From Desmodesmus armatus (Eukaryota; Chlorophyta; Chlorophyceae; Sphaeropleales; Scenedesmaceae): a DNA stretch of 64,000 nt. Shown here piece after piece: positions 30,126 to 40,450 of this stretch. The notes under the pieces are model-generated. The model saw nothing but the letters and a program-made list of their open reading frames with translations. It did no database searches and was not told where the DNA came from. Location of the stretch: NCBI GenBank assembly GCA_007449985.2, contig VIIQ02000116.1, positions 62,001-126,000 of the forward strand. Direction: 5' to 3'. Position 1 is the first letter of the stretch. Each line of letters starts with the position of its first letter. The position numbers were made by a program, and so were the translations under genes.

Positions 30126-31697
30126 ACTGGTGACTTCAAGCAGGCCCATGGCTTTGTTGACAGGTTGCTGGCTGCACTGTTTGCCACGACCTTGAGGTCG
30201 AGCGCTTGTGCATTCGACCCAGGCTAGGAGAACCATCCTGGTTTGAGCTTCCTGTCTCAAGCCATTGCCTGCGATGGCATTGTGCATGATCTGGGCCGGG
30301 GCTGAAAGGTCAGAGTCTGCTTCTGCCGTCAGGCAGGGGCTGCACTGTGCAATGTCAGGCTGTTGAGACTGAGTGCCACTGCAACTGATACTTTACATGT
30401 GGTCAGAAACAGGCAGCACACAGAATGCGCAACCGCGCTGCACCATTTTCTCCAAAAACACTCCCTACAGCAACCAGATGGGCATCACAGCCCTGGCAGG
30501 TGATGCACCTGTCGGTGACGCGACCGATGGCTGCACATATGAATCACTCTGAACTTCCAAGCCGGGCCTGTGCCAGCGCATGTATAAAGCTAGCACTAGC
30601 GGAACAATTGTTGCACCAGTATGGCACAAGTTAAGACTGTCAGGTGAAACACAACTACGGCCCAACAGGCAGGATGGCGAGCACATACACTGCAGGCCTG
30701 TGTGTTGCACACATACAATACACACACATGTGCTGTGCTCAACCCACCAAAGTAAACATCAAGGCATGAGTCCCTGTGTTGCACATAAGCCTCAGCACAC
30801 AACTTGCAGGCTGCACACAACCACACCATACACAGGTTGTCAACAGCACAGCCCAAGACAAAAGCCCTGTACATCTGCACAGTTACAGTTTGTCACCACG
30901 AGCGCAAGCCTCAAGGCAAAGACTGCACATGTGCTTGTCATGTACATGTCGGTATACAGATGCTGTGATGTGAAGAAAAACGCCTGCACAACTGTAGTTG
31001 GCCATAAGGGACTTGAAAGGCGTGTCGGCGCGCCTGCTGCCCACTGGTTTGTAACCACGCCATGTGCACAACAGATGCTGTGATGTGAAGAAAAACGCCT
31101 GCACAACTGTAGTTGGCCATAAGGGACTTGAAAGGCGTGTCGGCGCGCCTGCTGCCCACTGGTTTGTAACCACGCCATGTGCACAACACAACTGCACAGT
31201 GTGGAGCGCCAAAAAAAACCATTATACAACATGCGAGTCACACACTGATCTAGACTTACACAATACTACATCACACAACAGCACGCTCCTGCAATGCAGT
31301 CATAGCGTCTGCGGGAGCCCCTCTCCTCAGCACAGCAGCAACAAGAAGGTTGTCCTGCAGACTCTCTGTGACAACTGAGTCATTATTGCCACAATGGTGG
31401 TGTCACACAAGCCACAAGCACAAGCAGTGGTGCTGGAGTCGTCCAGCGCGTACTGCCTTCCATGCTGTACATATGTCACACACCCTCCGGCTTCATACTC
31501 TGCCTGTAATCATTGCAGCCACTGTCGTCTTGGACGGGCCGTCTGCTTCGCCCAAAGCAGTGGTAAGGGCTCGCATCTGCTGCAGCACACTTCTGCTCAA
31601 CCACCAACACTCTGTTGCGCCGCCACAATTGGCATGCCGGCACCAACTAGAAGCTTGCAGCACCACAGGCACATCATGGTGCTGCCTGCCAGCCTGT
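30126..31697. other. Intergenic region with a 115-nt tandem duplication
   Basis: No gene is recognisable between the CAP gene and the FtsZ-like gene, which point towards each other. The clearest feature is a direct tandem duplication, 30961-31075 and 31076-31188, with no difference that I can see. Open frames in the area reflect this repeat and CA-rich sequence. Confidence 0.6.
30961..31188. repeat. Perfect tandem duplication, 115-nt unit
   Basis: Two adjacent copies starting TGCTGTGATGTGAAGAAAAA. The second ends two nucleotides short of the first. The absence of differences suggests a recent event or an assembly duplication. Confidence 0.9.
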
Positions 31698-32010
31698 CTG
31701 CCTAGGACTGCTCAAACCCTGCAGGCCCTGCTGTCACAGCAGCGAGGGCTGAAGGGCTGCTGCCAGGCCCAGGGTGTGTGTGGCAAACATAGGGTTCAAC
31801 CCCTCAGCCCCTAAACCCTAATCTGCCTAGAACTGCTCAAACCCTGCAGGCACTGCTGTGAGTGCTGCAGGGCTGCTGCCTGGCCCAGGGTGTGTGGCAA
31901 AGTTGAAGCCCTCACCCCTAAACCCTAATCTGCCTAGAACTGCTCAAACCCTGCAGGCACTGCAGTGAGTGCTGCAGGGCTGCTGCCTGGCCCAGGGTGT
32001 GTGGCAAAGA
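31698..32010. repeat. Triplicated 3' end of the FtsZ-like gene with telomere-like words
   Basis: Three tandem units begin CTGCCTAGRACTGCTCAAAC at 31698, 31823 and 31930 (spacing 125 and 107 nt). The last contains the real stop codon and C-terminal codons of the FtsZ-like gene. CCCCTAAACCCTAAT lies between the units at 31808-31822 and 31915-31929, matching the plant-type TTTAGGG telomere word. Confidence 0.85.
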
Positions 32011-35000
32011 CTGTCACTGACAGGGCCCCTGAGGGTGCAGGTGTCGTCTTCAGGCGGTAGGTCATGCCTATGTTGGGGTCACAGTGGCTGTACACAACGT
32101 CAACCATGTCATTCAACTGCAGGGGTGGCAGCAGACACAGCAACACACAATGACAAAACATGGCATGTCAAAGTCTGTGTCGCAAAAGCTCCCTGCTGCA
32201 GATGCACACTGTCTGGAATGCTGCTGTATACATCAAGGCGGTAAAGTGGTGCAATCGGCTGGCACCTTCCAGTAAGGTTCGTCCCACATCACGCAATCCA
32301 AACCTTGTCCATGTCCATCATTCACAGGTTGCCCCCCCCCCCCCCGAGGCACCATGTGGCCCCCATACACCCCATGGCCAATCATGCCACCATGCCTGCC
32401 TACCTCTGCGGTGGTGATGTCTTGTGGTGCAGAGATGAGCACCAGCAGCCCGCTGGCAGTGTCAGCATCAGCAAGGCGGAGAGGGCTGTGAATGGCTGCA
32501 GTCGCTGCACACACAGCCCTGCAGCACACAGCAGTCAGCAGCACACGTCTGGCTTCAGTGCTTGCGACGGTACTCCACATAAAAGCATGCAGGCAACAGG
32601 GAGCAGCACCCAAACATGCTGCTTGGGTTGCATTCAGACATTCAACAGAAACTTCATCAAAACCGGCTGGGCCTGGGCTGGTTGCTTGTTGGTATACATG
32701 TGCTGGCAAAGTGACCAAATGTCACCAGACCCATGCACTGTAACGCAGTCAACTTTAGTCACCATTGACCCACCTCTCAGGTCCCATTGCTGTCCCATGG
32801 CCAATCCAGCTGCTGCCTCCTGACATAGAGCTGCGCAGGTCACTGATGTTGGACAGCACGGAGCCCTGCAAATGCACAACAACAGCACCCTTCCTTACTA
32901 CTGAACCACTACATGGATGGCACTCCTGTGTGGGACTTGCTTGCGGCAGTTTACCAGAGTCAATCAACAATCAATCAAATTCGTGCAGCTATGGCAGTCA
33001 CTTTGCAAACAGAACTGATGCTGGAAGCATTGTGGCAGATTTGTGGCTGTGCAGAGCAGTGTCAGCTGCGTCGATCAAGCATGCAGCCAGGCGCGCCTTA
33101 CCATGACCCAGTCAGACATGCCCTGAATGCCAGCCATCAGTAGCTGGTCCGACACTGCATACACCTCACTGCTGCTCAAAGGATGGCGGGAACCTGCACC
33201 AAGCAGCAACAAAATACGACAACACGTCATTCGTGGATGTGCTGTCTCAGGCCGCACTGATTGATGGCAGTCTGGGCCGCTCAGAGCCGTTGCCCACCAA
33301 CAATTGTCACGGCTCGGCTGCGCTGCTGACAGCTGCCATGTGCAGGACTGAATCCTTAGGTCTGGACAATTGGAGGAGCTGGTAGAGGCGGTGACGGTTA
33401 CAACAGCGCTCAATGCGGCATGATGCTTACCTGCCAGTAGCTTGTGTGTTGGCAGCATCACCACAGCATCGGCTGCGTTGTACAGATCATGCACCGCCTG
33501 AATGAATCCAGGCAGCAGTAAGGACAGCAGCATACACAAGAGGTAACTGCATGAACTGAAACAGCCTGGAGATTCAGGATCACCAGCAGCAGTGTGTGTG
33601 CTTTGCACAGAAGGGACGCATGTTGCACCATGTGCACCCCTTGCCCTGCTGCAAAGGACAGTGGCTGGCATCTCCGTGACCACAAGCCCACTAAAGAGGG
33701 TAAATGAGCGCCGCAAAAAAACCTTCGTCCATACGCATGCCACTTGTTGTCAACATATTCACCGATGTGCAAGCGTTGCGGGCATCAATGGCTGTGGGTG
33801 TTGCAGCAACTGCAACTGTGAAGGCACCCTGCTGCTTGGCTAGCTCAGCCACAACAGGAGCAGCACCACCACCAGTGCCACCAGCCATACTAGCCTGCAC
33901 ACATACACACACCAATGCAGCAAGACGACCCGCAATTCAGTACTGCAAGTTGCTGTATGCAGGGCTTGGCCTTGGTGAACAGGTCTTTGCCATTAGGCCA
34001 CAGTTGTTTGCTGTCACACTTATGAGCTGGCAGTAGGGTAAGCTGCACACATGTGGGAAATGCTTTCCTTGCAAGTGTACACGTTGGGCTGCCACTGAGC
34101 AAGAGCGGCGTGGCTGCTGCAGAAGTGGCCTGCGCTGCGTGTTGCGTGCATAAGGCTGTGGCCTCTCTTCCACTGCCACTCACCACTACTATGACCAGGT
34201 CAGCCCCTGCAACAGACTGGCTGATGGAGTCTGCACACTCCAGGGCGGCTGCCTGCATACCAACAACCATGCCAAAACAGTCAAATGCCAAACTGCATGC
34301 ATGCCTCTTGCTACCACAAGCATTACACTGTACGCAACTGCATGCATTGCTGCCAGCAAGAATGCAGAGTGCCTCAATGCAACAAAGCAGGTGCTGAAAA
34401 GCAGGTCCTTTCACAAGGCCTGACCTTGCCAATGTCTCTGTCACCGCGTGCGCTGGGCCAGTTGCCCAGGACCCTGGTCTCTGTGGTCCCCAGAAGCAGC
34501 TTGGTGCTGTCGGGCACGAGGCTGAAGGCAAGCTCCTGCAGGGCAGCAGGCAGGGTGGGCCAGTGCCCTCAGCTTGGGAGCATCATGCGTAGGTCCCTCG
34601 GCCATGCTGGGCTGCTTGAACGTTGGAACTTGAGGGGGTAACAGGGATTAGTATGGCCTAGCAGGCCCGGAACTGCTGTTGGCGTGCTTTGAGGGCTATG
34701 GCTGGGCACAGGGCTTGCTGAATGCACTTGGTGAACCTGGTTGCTGCTTGAAAGTCACTTCAGCTGCCACGTCATGCTTGCAGGTGACTAGCTGCCAATT
34801 GCCAGGGAGGCTGAAAAGACGTCTGAGGACGTACTCAAGTGTTTCTTACCACCCACCTGCATATCTGTATTCAGCAGCAGCAGGTCAAGCTTGCTGTGCG
34901 CGCCGTTCTCCCACAGCTTGCTGACAATCTGTCCACCACACCCACCAACCCCGACCACCTGCACAGTCAGAACGCGTGAGGGCCACTTCACGGGCTTAGC

Positions 35001-35232
35001 ATCATACGTTCGCAGATAGCTGCTGAAATTGGCAGCTGCAGCCTGCTGATGTGTTTCAACCGCTGCTGATGTTGCCCCACTGCCTCACCTTGATTTTTGG
35101 TGCCCCATTGGCTGTGCTGTGGGTACTGTGAGAATTCACACGCGTAACTAGGCACTTTCTGGCGCTGTATGGCCTGGGAACGGGCACTGCAGCACGACAC
35201 CCTTGTGACTTGGACAGTTGCTGCTGCTTCAT
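31934..35232 (-). CDS. Divergent FtsZ-like protein 1
   Basis: Ten exons on the minus strand: 35232-35089, 34958-34857, 34535-34425, 34252-34184, 33894-33763, 33497-33431, 33193-33102, 32865-32774, 32518-32404 and 32116-31934, about 368 aa. The intron phases equal those of FtsZ2 at every shared site. The start ATG at 35232 has an in-frame TAG seven codons upstream. The first 48 residues are basic and Ser/Ala-rich, like a plastid transit peptide. T1 reads VGVGGCGGQIV, T2 NTDMQ and T4 AGGTGGGAAP, all recognisable. T3 is replaced by RVLGNWPSARGD, T6 SND by PTH (LPTHKLL), and T7 NVDFADV by LSNISDL, so the first catalytic Asp is Asn. The C-terminal domain is recognisable (SPLRLADADTASGLLVLIS, VTVFATH), but the protein ends GFEQF with no FtsZ2-type tail. 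It probably has the FtsZ fold and a plastid location, with weak or no GTP hydrolysis. Confidence 0.83.
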
Positions 35233-36157
35233 GTTGTAGTGCCAGTCGGATGCCTAGTGCTGCCTCGGCAATGCAAATTGTTGATTTTGAGTTGCAACGT
35301 TTGCGTTTACACGCTTCAGCGAGCAGAGAAGACGCGCCCGGGACTGCAACGGGTGTGCTGAGCAGCAACGGGGCGTTGGTTGCTAGCGCAATGGTTGTGC
35401 TGGAGACTCAATAGACAACCAAGGGTGAGGTGTGGTGGTACTTGCTGCGCCAGAGTCGTCAAACCGCTGCAATTGTGTTACAACACAGTACACCAATTCT
35501 ACTACCACACCCGTCTACCTGAAGACTCGCAGAGACTGTAAAAGCTTGAATTGAACAAAGGTTTGCCTTGAAGCTGGTTCCTTGCCGCGGTGTGCCACAT
35601 GTACATCGGCGGGACCTGATGAGAGTGACGTCCTGCTCTATAGAGGGCTGTTGCGAGCCAACATAGTCGCAGCATAATTATTTGAGCAACTGTATTGTTT
35701 GACCATCTACTCAGGGATGTAGTGGGCCTTGTCGACCAATGCTTGTGACTTTAAGCTGATCACTCAAGCTGCATTCAGATGCTATTTTAATCTGTGTCAG
35801 CGCAGACAATGTGGTTGGGCACTGCACAAGCAGCACATGTTGGTGCTGTTGGTGGACATGCAGGCATTAGTGGCCACACAGCGCTGTGTGGCTAGCCAAA
35901 AAGCAATATCCAGCTGTCCAAAACTCGCAGCATGTGTGCATTTGCTAGTGATGTCCATCATCAAGCAGCTGGCTGCGACCATCAACAGCATGTAAGGCTG
36001 GTGCACGGCATACCTTCCTGCGCACAGCGGCGCTCCCTGACGTCAACCAAAAAAACTGAAAACATGCGAGCGAGACCTGAAGTTGATAAGAAACTGCTTG
36101 ACACCAGCAAAAACGAGGCTACACTCACAAAGCAACAACCTTGACAGCCTCACAGGC
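35233..36157. other. Intergenic region between the two FtsZ-like genes
   Basis: No gene is seen. It should carry the promoter of FtsZ-like 1 and the 3' UTR of FtsZ-like 2. It has an AT-rich patch near 35670-35710. Confidence 0.5.
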
Positions 36158-39100
36158 CTACTGCTGCTGTGCGTCAGCAGCCATCAGACTAGGCTGGGTG
36201 CTGCTGCTGTTGCTGCTGCTGCTGGGCCGAGCCTGCGTGGCAAACACTGTCACTGAGACCGCGCTGACGACTGCTGGGTTCTCAGTGATGCAGACCATCA
36301 TCTGCGCGTCCTCATCACAGTGGGAGTACAGCACCTCACTGATGTCTGACATCTGCATGCGAAAGCAGGGCAGCAACACCAAAAGGACGGTCAGACATGA
36401 CGTGGTACTGAGCCATGGTGGCTCAGCCAGGCGTTTTTGCCTAAAAAATCGTACTGAAGCAGCAATGAGTAGCTGCTTTGAATGACCTGTCGTGGCCACT
36501 GCACATATGTAGTGCTAGAAGGCAGGGACTCCAGCGGTTTATGGTGACCGGGTCAGCTCCATGCATATTTACATGACAGGATGCTTACCTCTGTCATCTT
36601 GAAGCCACATGGAGCGCTGACCAGCACCATCAGACTGCTGCAGCAGTTGGCACTACCCAGCCGCAGTGGACTGTTGATGGCAGCAGTCGCAGCACTGGCA
36701 CCCCTGCAGCACACCACACTTGTTCAAGTTGAGCCGCATGATCATCTTCTGGTAGACCAGGGACTCAGGTAGACACTTTCTTTCGCATGTGAAGTGTTGG
36801 CCCTCGGCGCTCACTGCAACTGCCAGTGAGCCTCGTGACATGCATGTTTATGCAGCCTGCCCTGAGTGCACCAGAGACTCTGTAATTTACTTTCTTGCCT
36901 GCTGATTAGCCTCTTATCCAGGACCTCCCCTCAATGCCAGTGAAAGGGCCCAATGCTTCAATGCGTCGCCAATGCTGCCAGTGGCAGTAAGAGCTCTGCA
37001 GCTGATGGGACCTAAACCCTGCCAGGGTTTAGGGGTTGAACCCCTAAAACCATGCCATGGTGGCATATGCAGCTGTAGTGATGCCAACTTGCTAGTGGCC
37101 CAGCATGTGGCCCGCACGGTGCCTGCTTGAAGTTACGCAAGCTCTGTCTGCTGCTCACCTGTCAGGGCCAATGGCTGTGGCGTGACCAAACCATGTGCGG
37201 CCACCACACATGAAGTCACGGAAGTCTCCCAGGTCTCCAAAACCTCCACTGTTCTGCAGTCCAGCAACAGACCCAGGGACTGGTGGAACTCATGCTGCAC
37301 TAGGGCCTAGTGGGCTGTCACAGAGTCTGTCTGCGCAGCCATTGCGCATGCATTCAACTGCAACTTTTAGGTGGCACATGCCATGTGCAGGTACAGCCTG
37401 GCTGGTATGATGCGAACAGGGGACCACACAATGGTTTGCAAGGTGCCGTCACTTACCGTCACCCACTCCACCATGCCCTCAATGCCAGCTGCCATCAGCC
37501 GGTTGGCCACACTGTACACCTCCTTGTTGCTCATCACAACATCTGAACCTGAAACGCAAGGTTTCGTCACGCAGTGAAAGGTTGAGTCACCAGTAGGTTA
37601 AGCAGGGTTGGTGGCTCGGGCATGGCAGTTGGCAGGTGCCACTAGCAGACAGGTTGTTCAATAAGCATCCTCATCAGGGAGTCATGCAAGCTCTACTTCC
37701 AAACATCGGCGATGCGGCACTGCTCCCAATGCACTACTCAGCAGCCTGGGCACAGCGGACTGACCTGCCAGCAGCTTGTGTGAGGGCACCACCACAAATG
37801 CGTCTGCCGCTTGCTCCAATGCAGTTGCAGCCTACAAGATTGAACAAAAAGAACAGGGATAGGACTTCAAGTGGCACTTGGCCTGAAGGCAGACGCCACC
37901 GGCTGTGTGGTCACAATGCGCTTGTGCAAACAAGCCTCCAAGGCAAGCTGGGCAATGCCCAATGCAATGTGCACACATGCTCAAGCTTGACAAACTAATC
38001 TTCTCTTGTACAACTCCATGTGGCTTCATTCGGAGTTCATGGGTTGGGCCTCCCATCAAGACGATGACACAGTGTGCGCCATCTGATCTTGATCAGCGCT
38101 GGTTGGTGTGCAGGCTCGACCAAAGGCTATGTGCTTGTGTGCTTACCGATGTGGCAGCTTGCCGTGCTGGCAGCGTCTTTGGCATACCGGCCACTGCCAC
38201 CGTCAAAGCGCCTTGCCTTCTGGCGATGTCAGCCACCAAGGGAGCTACACCACTGCCAACCCCTCCAGCCATGCCAGCCTGCGGCAGCAGTGATCAGCCA
38301 TGCGATGGTAAACTGCAGCTCTCCTACTACGGGACAAAACCGTGACAGCGGCTCTACAGAGGGATCTGTCCTAGAAAAGCTTCAGAGTTTATGAGACTCC
38401 CAAATCAATTCGGCCTCTGCTTCACGGGCATGGTTGATTCTATGCACACAGCAGCAATTGCTGCAGATTGCAATCTGCTGGTGAAACATGGCTGTGCCAC
38501 AGCCAGCTGTGTGATGCGCCGTTACGGAGCATGCTACTTATCCATCAATCTGCATGCTGTTACTATTTCTCACCACGACCACCACCAAGTCAGCTCCTTG
38601 GACGGCTCTGCTGATTGCGTACAATCCCTCCAGTGCAGCTTCCTGCAGCACACACATCAGGCCCGCACACATTGTCCTCAGCCCGCCACTGCAAGCCCGT
38701 GTGCTACATGTGTGCTCACCATGCGGGCTCCGGGCTGACTGCTGCATACGCAGTTGCTGCTAGCATGCTGGCAAAGGTTGTCAACTTGCACTGTCAGGCT
38801 AAGCCCTAGGATGCTGCTGCCAGCAGTCAGCTGCTGTCTTCTGCACATGCCATGGCCCATAGCAGCGGTGGCACCATTATGTGTGCCAGGACATGAGAAA
38901 CGTACCTTGCCCATGTCTGTATTGCCACGTGTGCTGCATCCGTTGGCAGTCCGAGCACCCAGCAGCACCTTGCTGCTGACTGGTAAAGGGCTTTGAGCCA
39001 GCTCCTGCAGCCCAAATACCAGCCACACCAGCACACCACTTTCACTACTTCTGACTACGTTGTCGCTTCAAGAACACAAGTTGTCTGCCAGTCTTACTCA

Positions 39101-39661
39101 GTTTGCAGCATGTTCACCATGCCGGTGACAGAGCATGCACATGCATTGCATATCTATTGAACCTTGGCAGCTGTTAGACATCTGCACCAACAACACTGCT
39201 CCTCATCACCATGAAAGGCTGCACAGCACCACAGCAAGGCTCTGCACTGCTGGTTTCAGGATCTCACCTGTGCATCTGTGTTCATCACATACAGCTCAAC
39301 ACCTGATGGCTGCCGTGCTGACATGCGGTTGACAGCATCTGACCCGGCACCACCCACACCCACAACCTGCATGCAGGAGGACGGCCAAGAGTTAAATTAT
39401 GGCATTGGTATAGAGGCACTGCATGCATATGGCTCTGATGTTACCAACAAGCAGGCTATGGCTTGCAAGCAGTACTAGTTACAAGCAGTACTGCTAATGC
39501 TGCATTGACAAGCACACAACAATGCCCACCTTCACCCTGAAAGTTTGGTTGCTGGTCAGTTCATTTGTATTGCTGTTGTGCACACGCAACAGTCTTCGAC
39601 TTGCAGGCCGAATTGGCGCCAGCACCGTGCTGCGGACGCAACAAGACAGCCGCTGCTGCAT
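36158..39661 (-). CDS. Divergent FtsZ-like protein 2
   Basis: Ten exons on the minus strand: 39661-39530, 39366-39268, 39004-38906, 38642-38574, 38278-38147, 37831-37765, 37548-37457, 37253-37159, 36703-36589 and 36352-36158, about 364 aa; an upstream in-frame ATG at 39730 would add 23 residues. The intron phases match FtsZ2 throughout. The N-terminus MQQRLSCCVRSTVLAPIRPA is transit-like. T1 (VGVGGAGSDAVNRM) and T2 (NTDAQ) are close to FtsZ2 apart from Asn to Asp in T1. T3 is replaced by TANGCSTRGN. T4 reads AGGVGSGVAP, so the signature Thr is Val (about residue 140). T6 is PSH (VPSHKLL). The T7 region is FGDLGDF, keeping two Asp but not the Asn. The C-terminal domain is kept (SPLRLGSANCCSSLMVLVS, VTVFATQ), followed by a Ser-rich end without the FtsZ2 tail. 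It is probably a structural or regulatory relative rather than an active GTPase. Confidence 0.83.
37011..37045. repeat. Telomere-like hairpin in intron 8 of FtsZ-like 2
   Basis: CCTAAACCCTG-C-CAGGGTTTAGG is a perfect 11-bp inverted repeat with a one-nucleotide loop (37011-37033). It is followed directly by a second near-palindrome, AGGGGTTGAACCCCT (37031-37045). Confidence 0.85.
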
Positions 39662-40450
39662 TGCAACTCCTTCCTCTACAGTGATTCGTGAATAAAGTCT
39701 GAAACTAATCCTGGTTCGACTTGAGAGCAAGCCGAGAGATGACCAGGTCGCGCAGGTGGGGGAGGTTGAAGTTAGTTACCGTACAGCTGGATGACTAGGT
39801 CAAGCCAGGCAAGATGACCGCAACTACACGGTAGTTTCAGGGGAACACCAGAAAGGATTGAAGTTTGCGGGGGCTGTGTATGCTCTGACTGAAAGTGGGG
39901 CCAGGCCATGTCTGACTGAGGGTGGGGCCTGGCCAGGTGAACCCAGCCCCAGCCTAGGGCAAGGCGTGCCCATGGCCTGACCAGGGCGGACATGGTGCTA
40001 TCTCACAGCAGGGAACCTGGGACATTTTATGTGCATGTGCACTGCTCAGGGTGCAAGATTATTGTTTCTGGTGGTGGGGGATGTCACAAGCAATCTCTCA
40101 CCGCTGAGCGGCACTCTCCAAGGTTAGACACATGTCTCAAGGAGACCTGCAGCAGGAAGGGCAAAGCGGACCAGCCCACTATATAAACCAAGTATGCTGT
40201 TCAATACAACCGTTTGGCACCCTCAATGTGCCTCAGAGCACTGGCGCCCCTAACACGCTGTGTGCATAGCGCATGCAATCCACTGCAATTGCCGAAGTAT
40301 GTGAAGCAGCAGATTGCGTGTACTCACAAAGTTGCTCAGAACCTACACACAGGGCAGATCCCTGCCCACAATGCAGGTTCTCCTGCAGGCCTGCTCACTG
40401 CCTGCTCCAACGAGCTTTGCCTCAGGGGCAGCATTGCAGAATGCTTTCAG
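39662..40450. other. Intergenic region upstream of FtsZ-like 2
   Basis: No gene is seen. It should carry the promoter of FtsZ-like 2 and the 3' UTR of the MYND gene that follows. GGCCAGG/CCTGGCC words around 39898-39935 form an imperfect inverted repeat. Confidence 0.5.

Noticed and set aside
33691..34991. CetZ-type or eukaryotic tubulin instead of FtsZ
   Set aside because: Intron positions and phases, T1/T2 words and the exon 9 SPL..L block align with the neighbouring FtsZ2. No tubulin-specific M-loop or C-terminal helices are visible.
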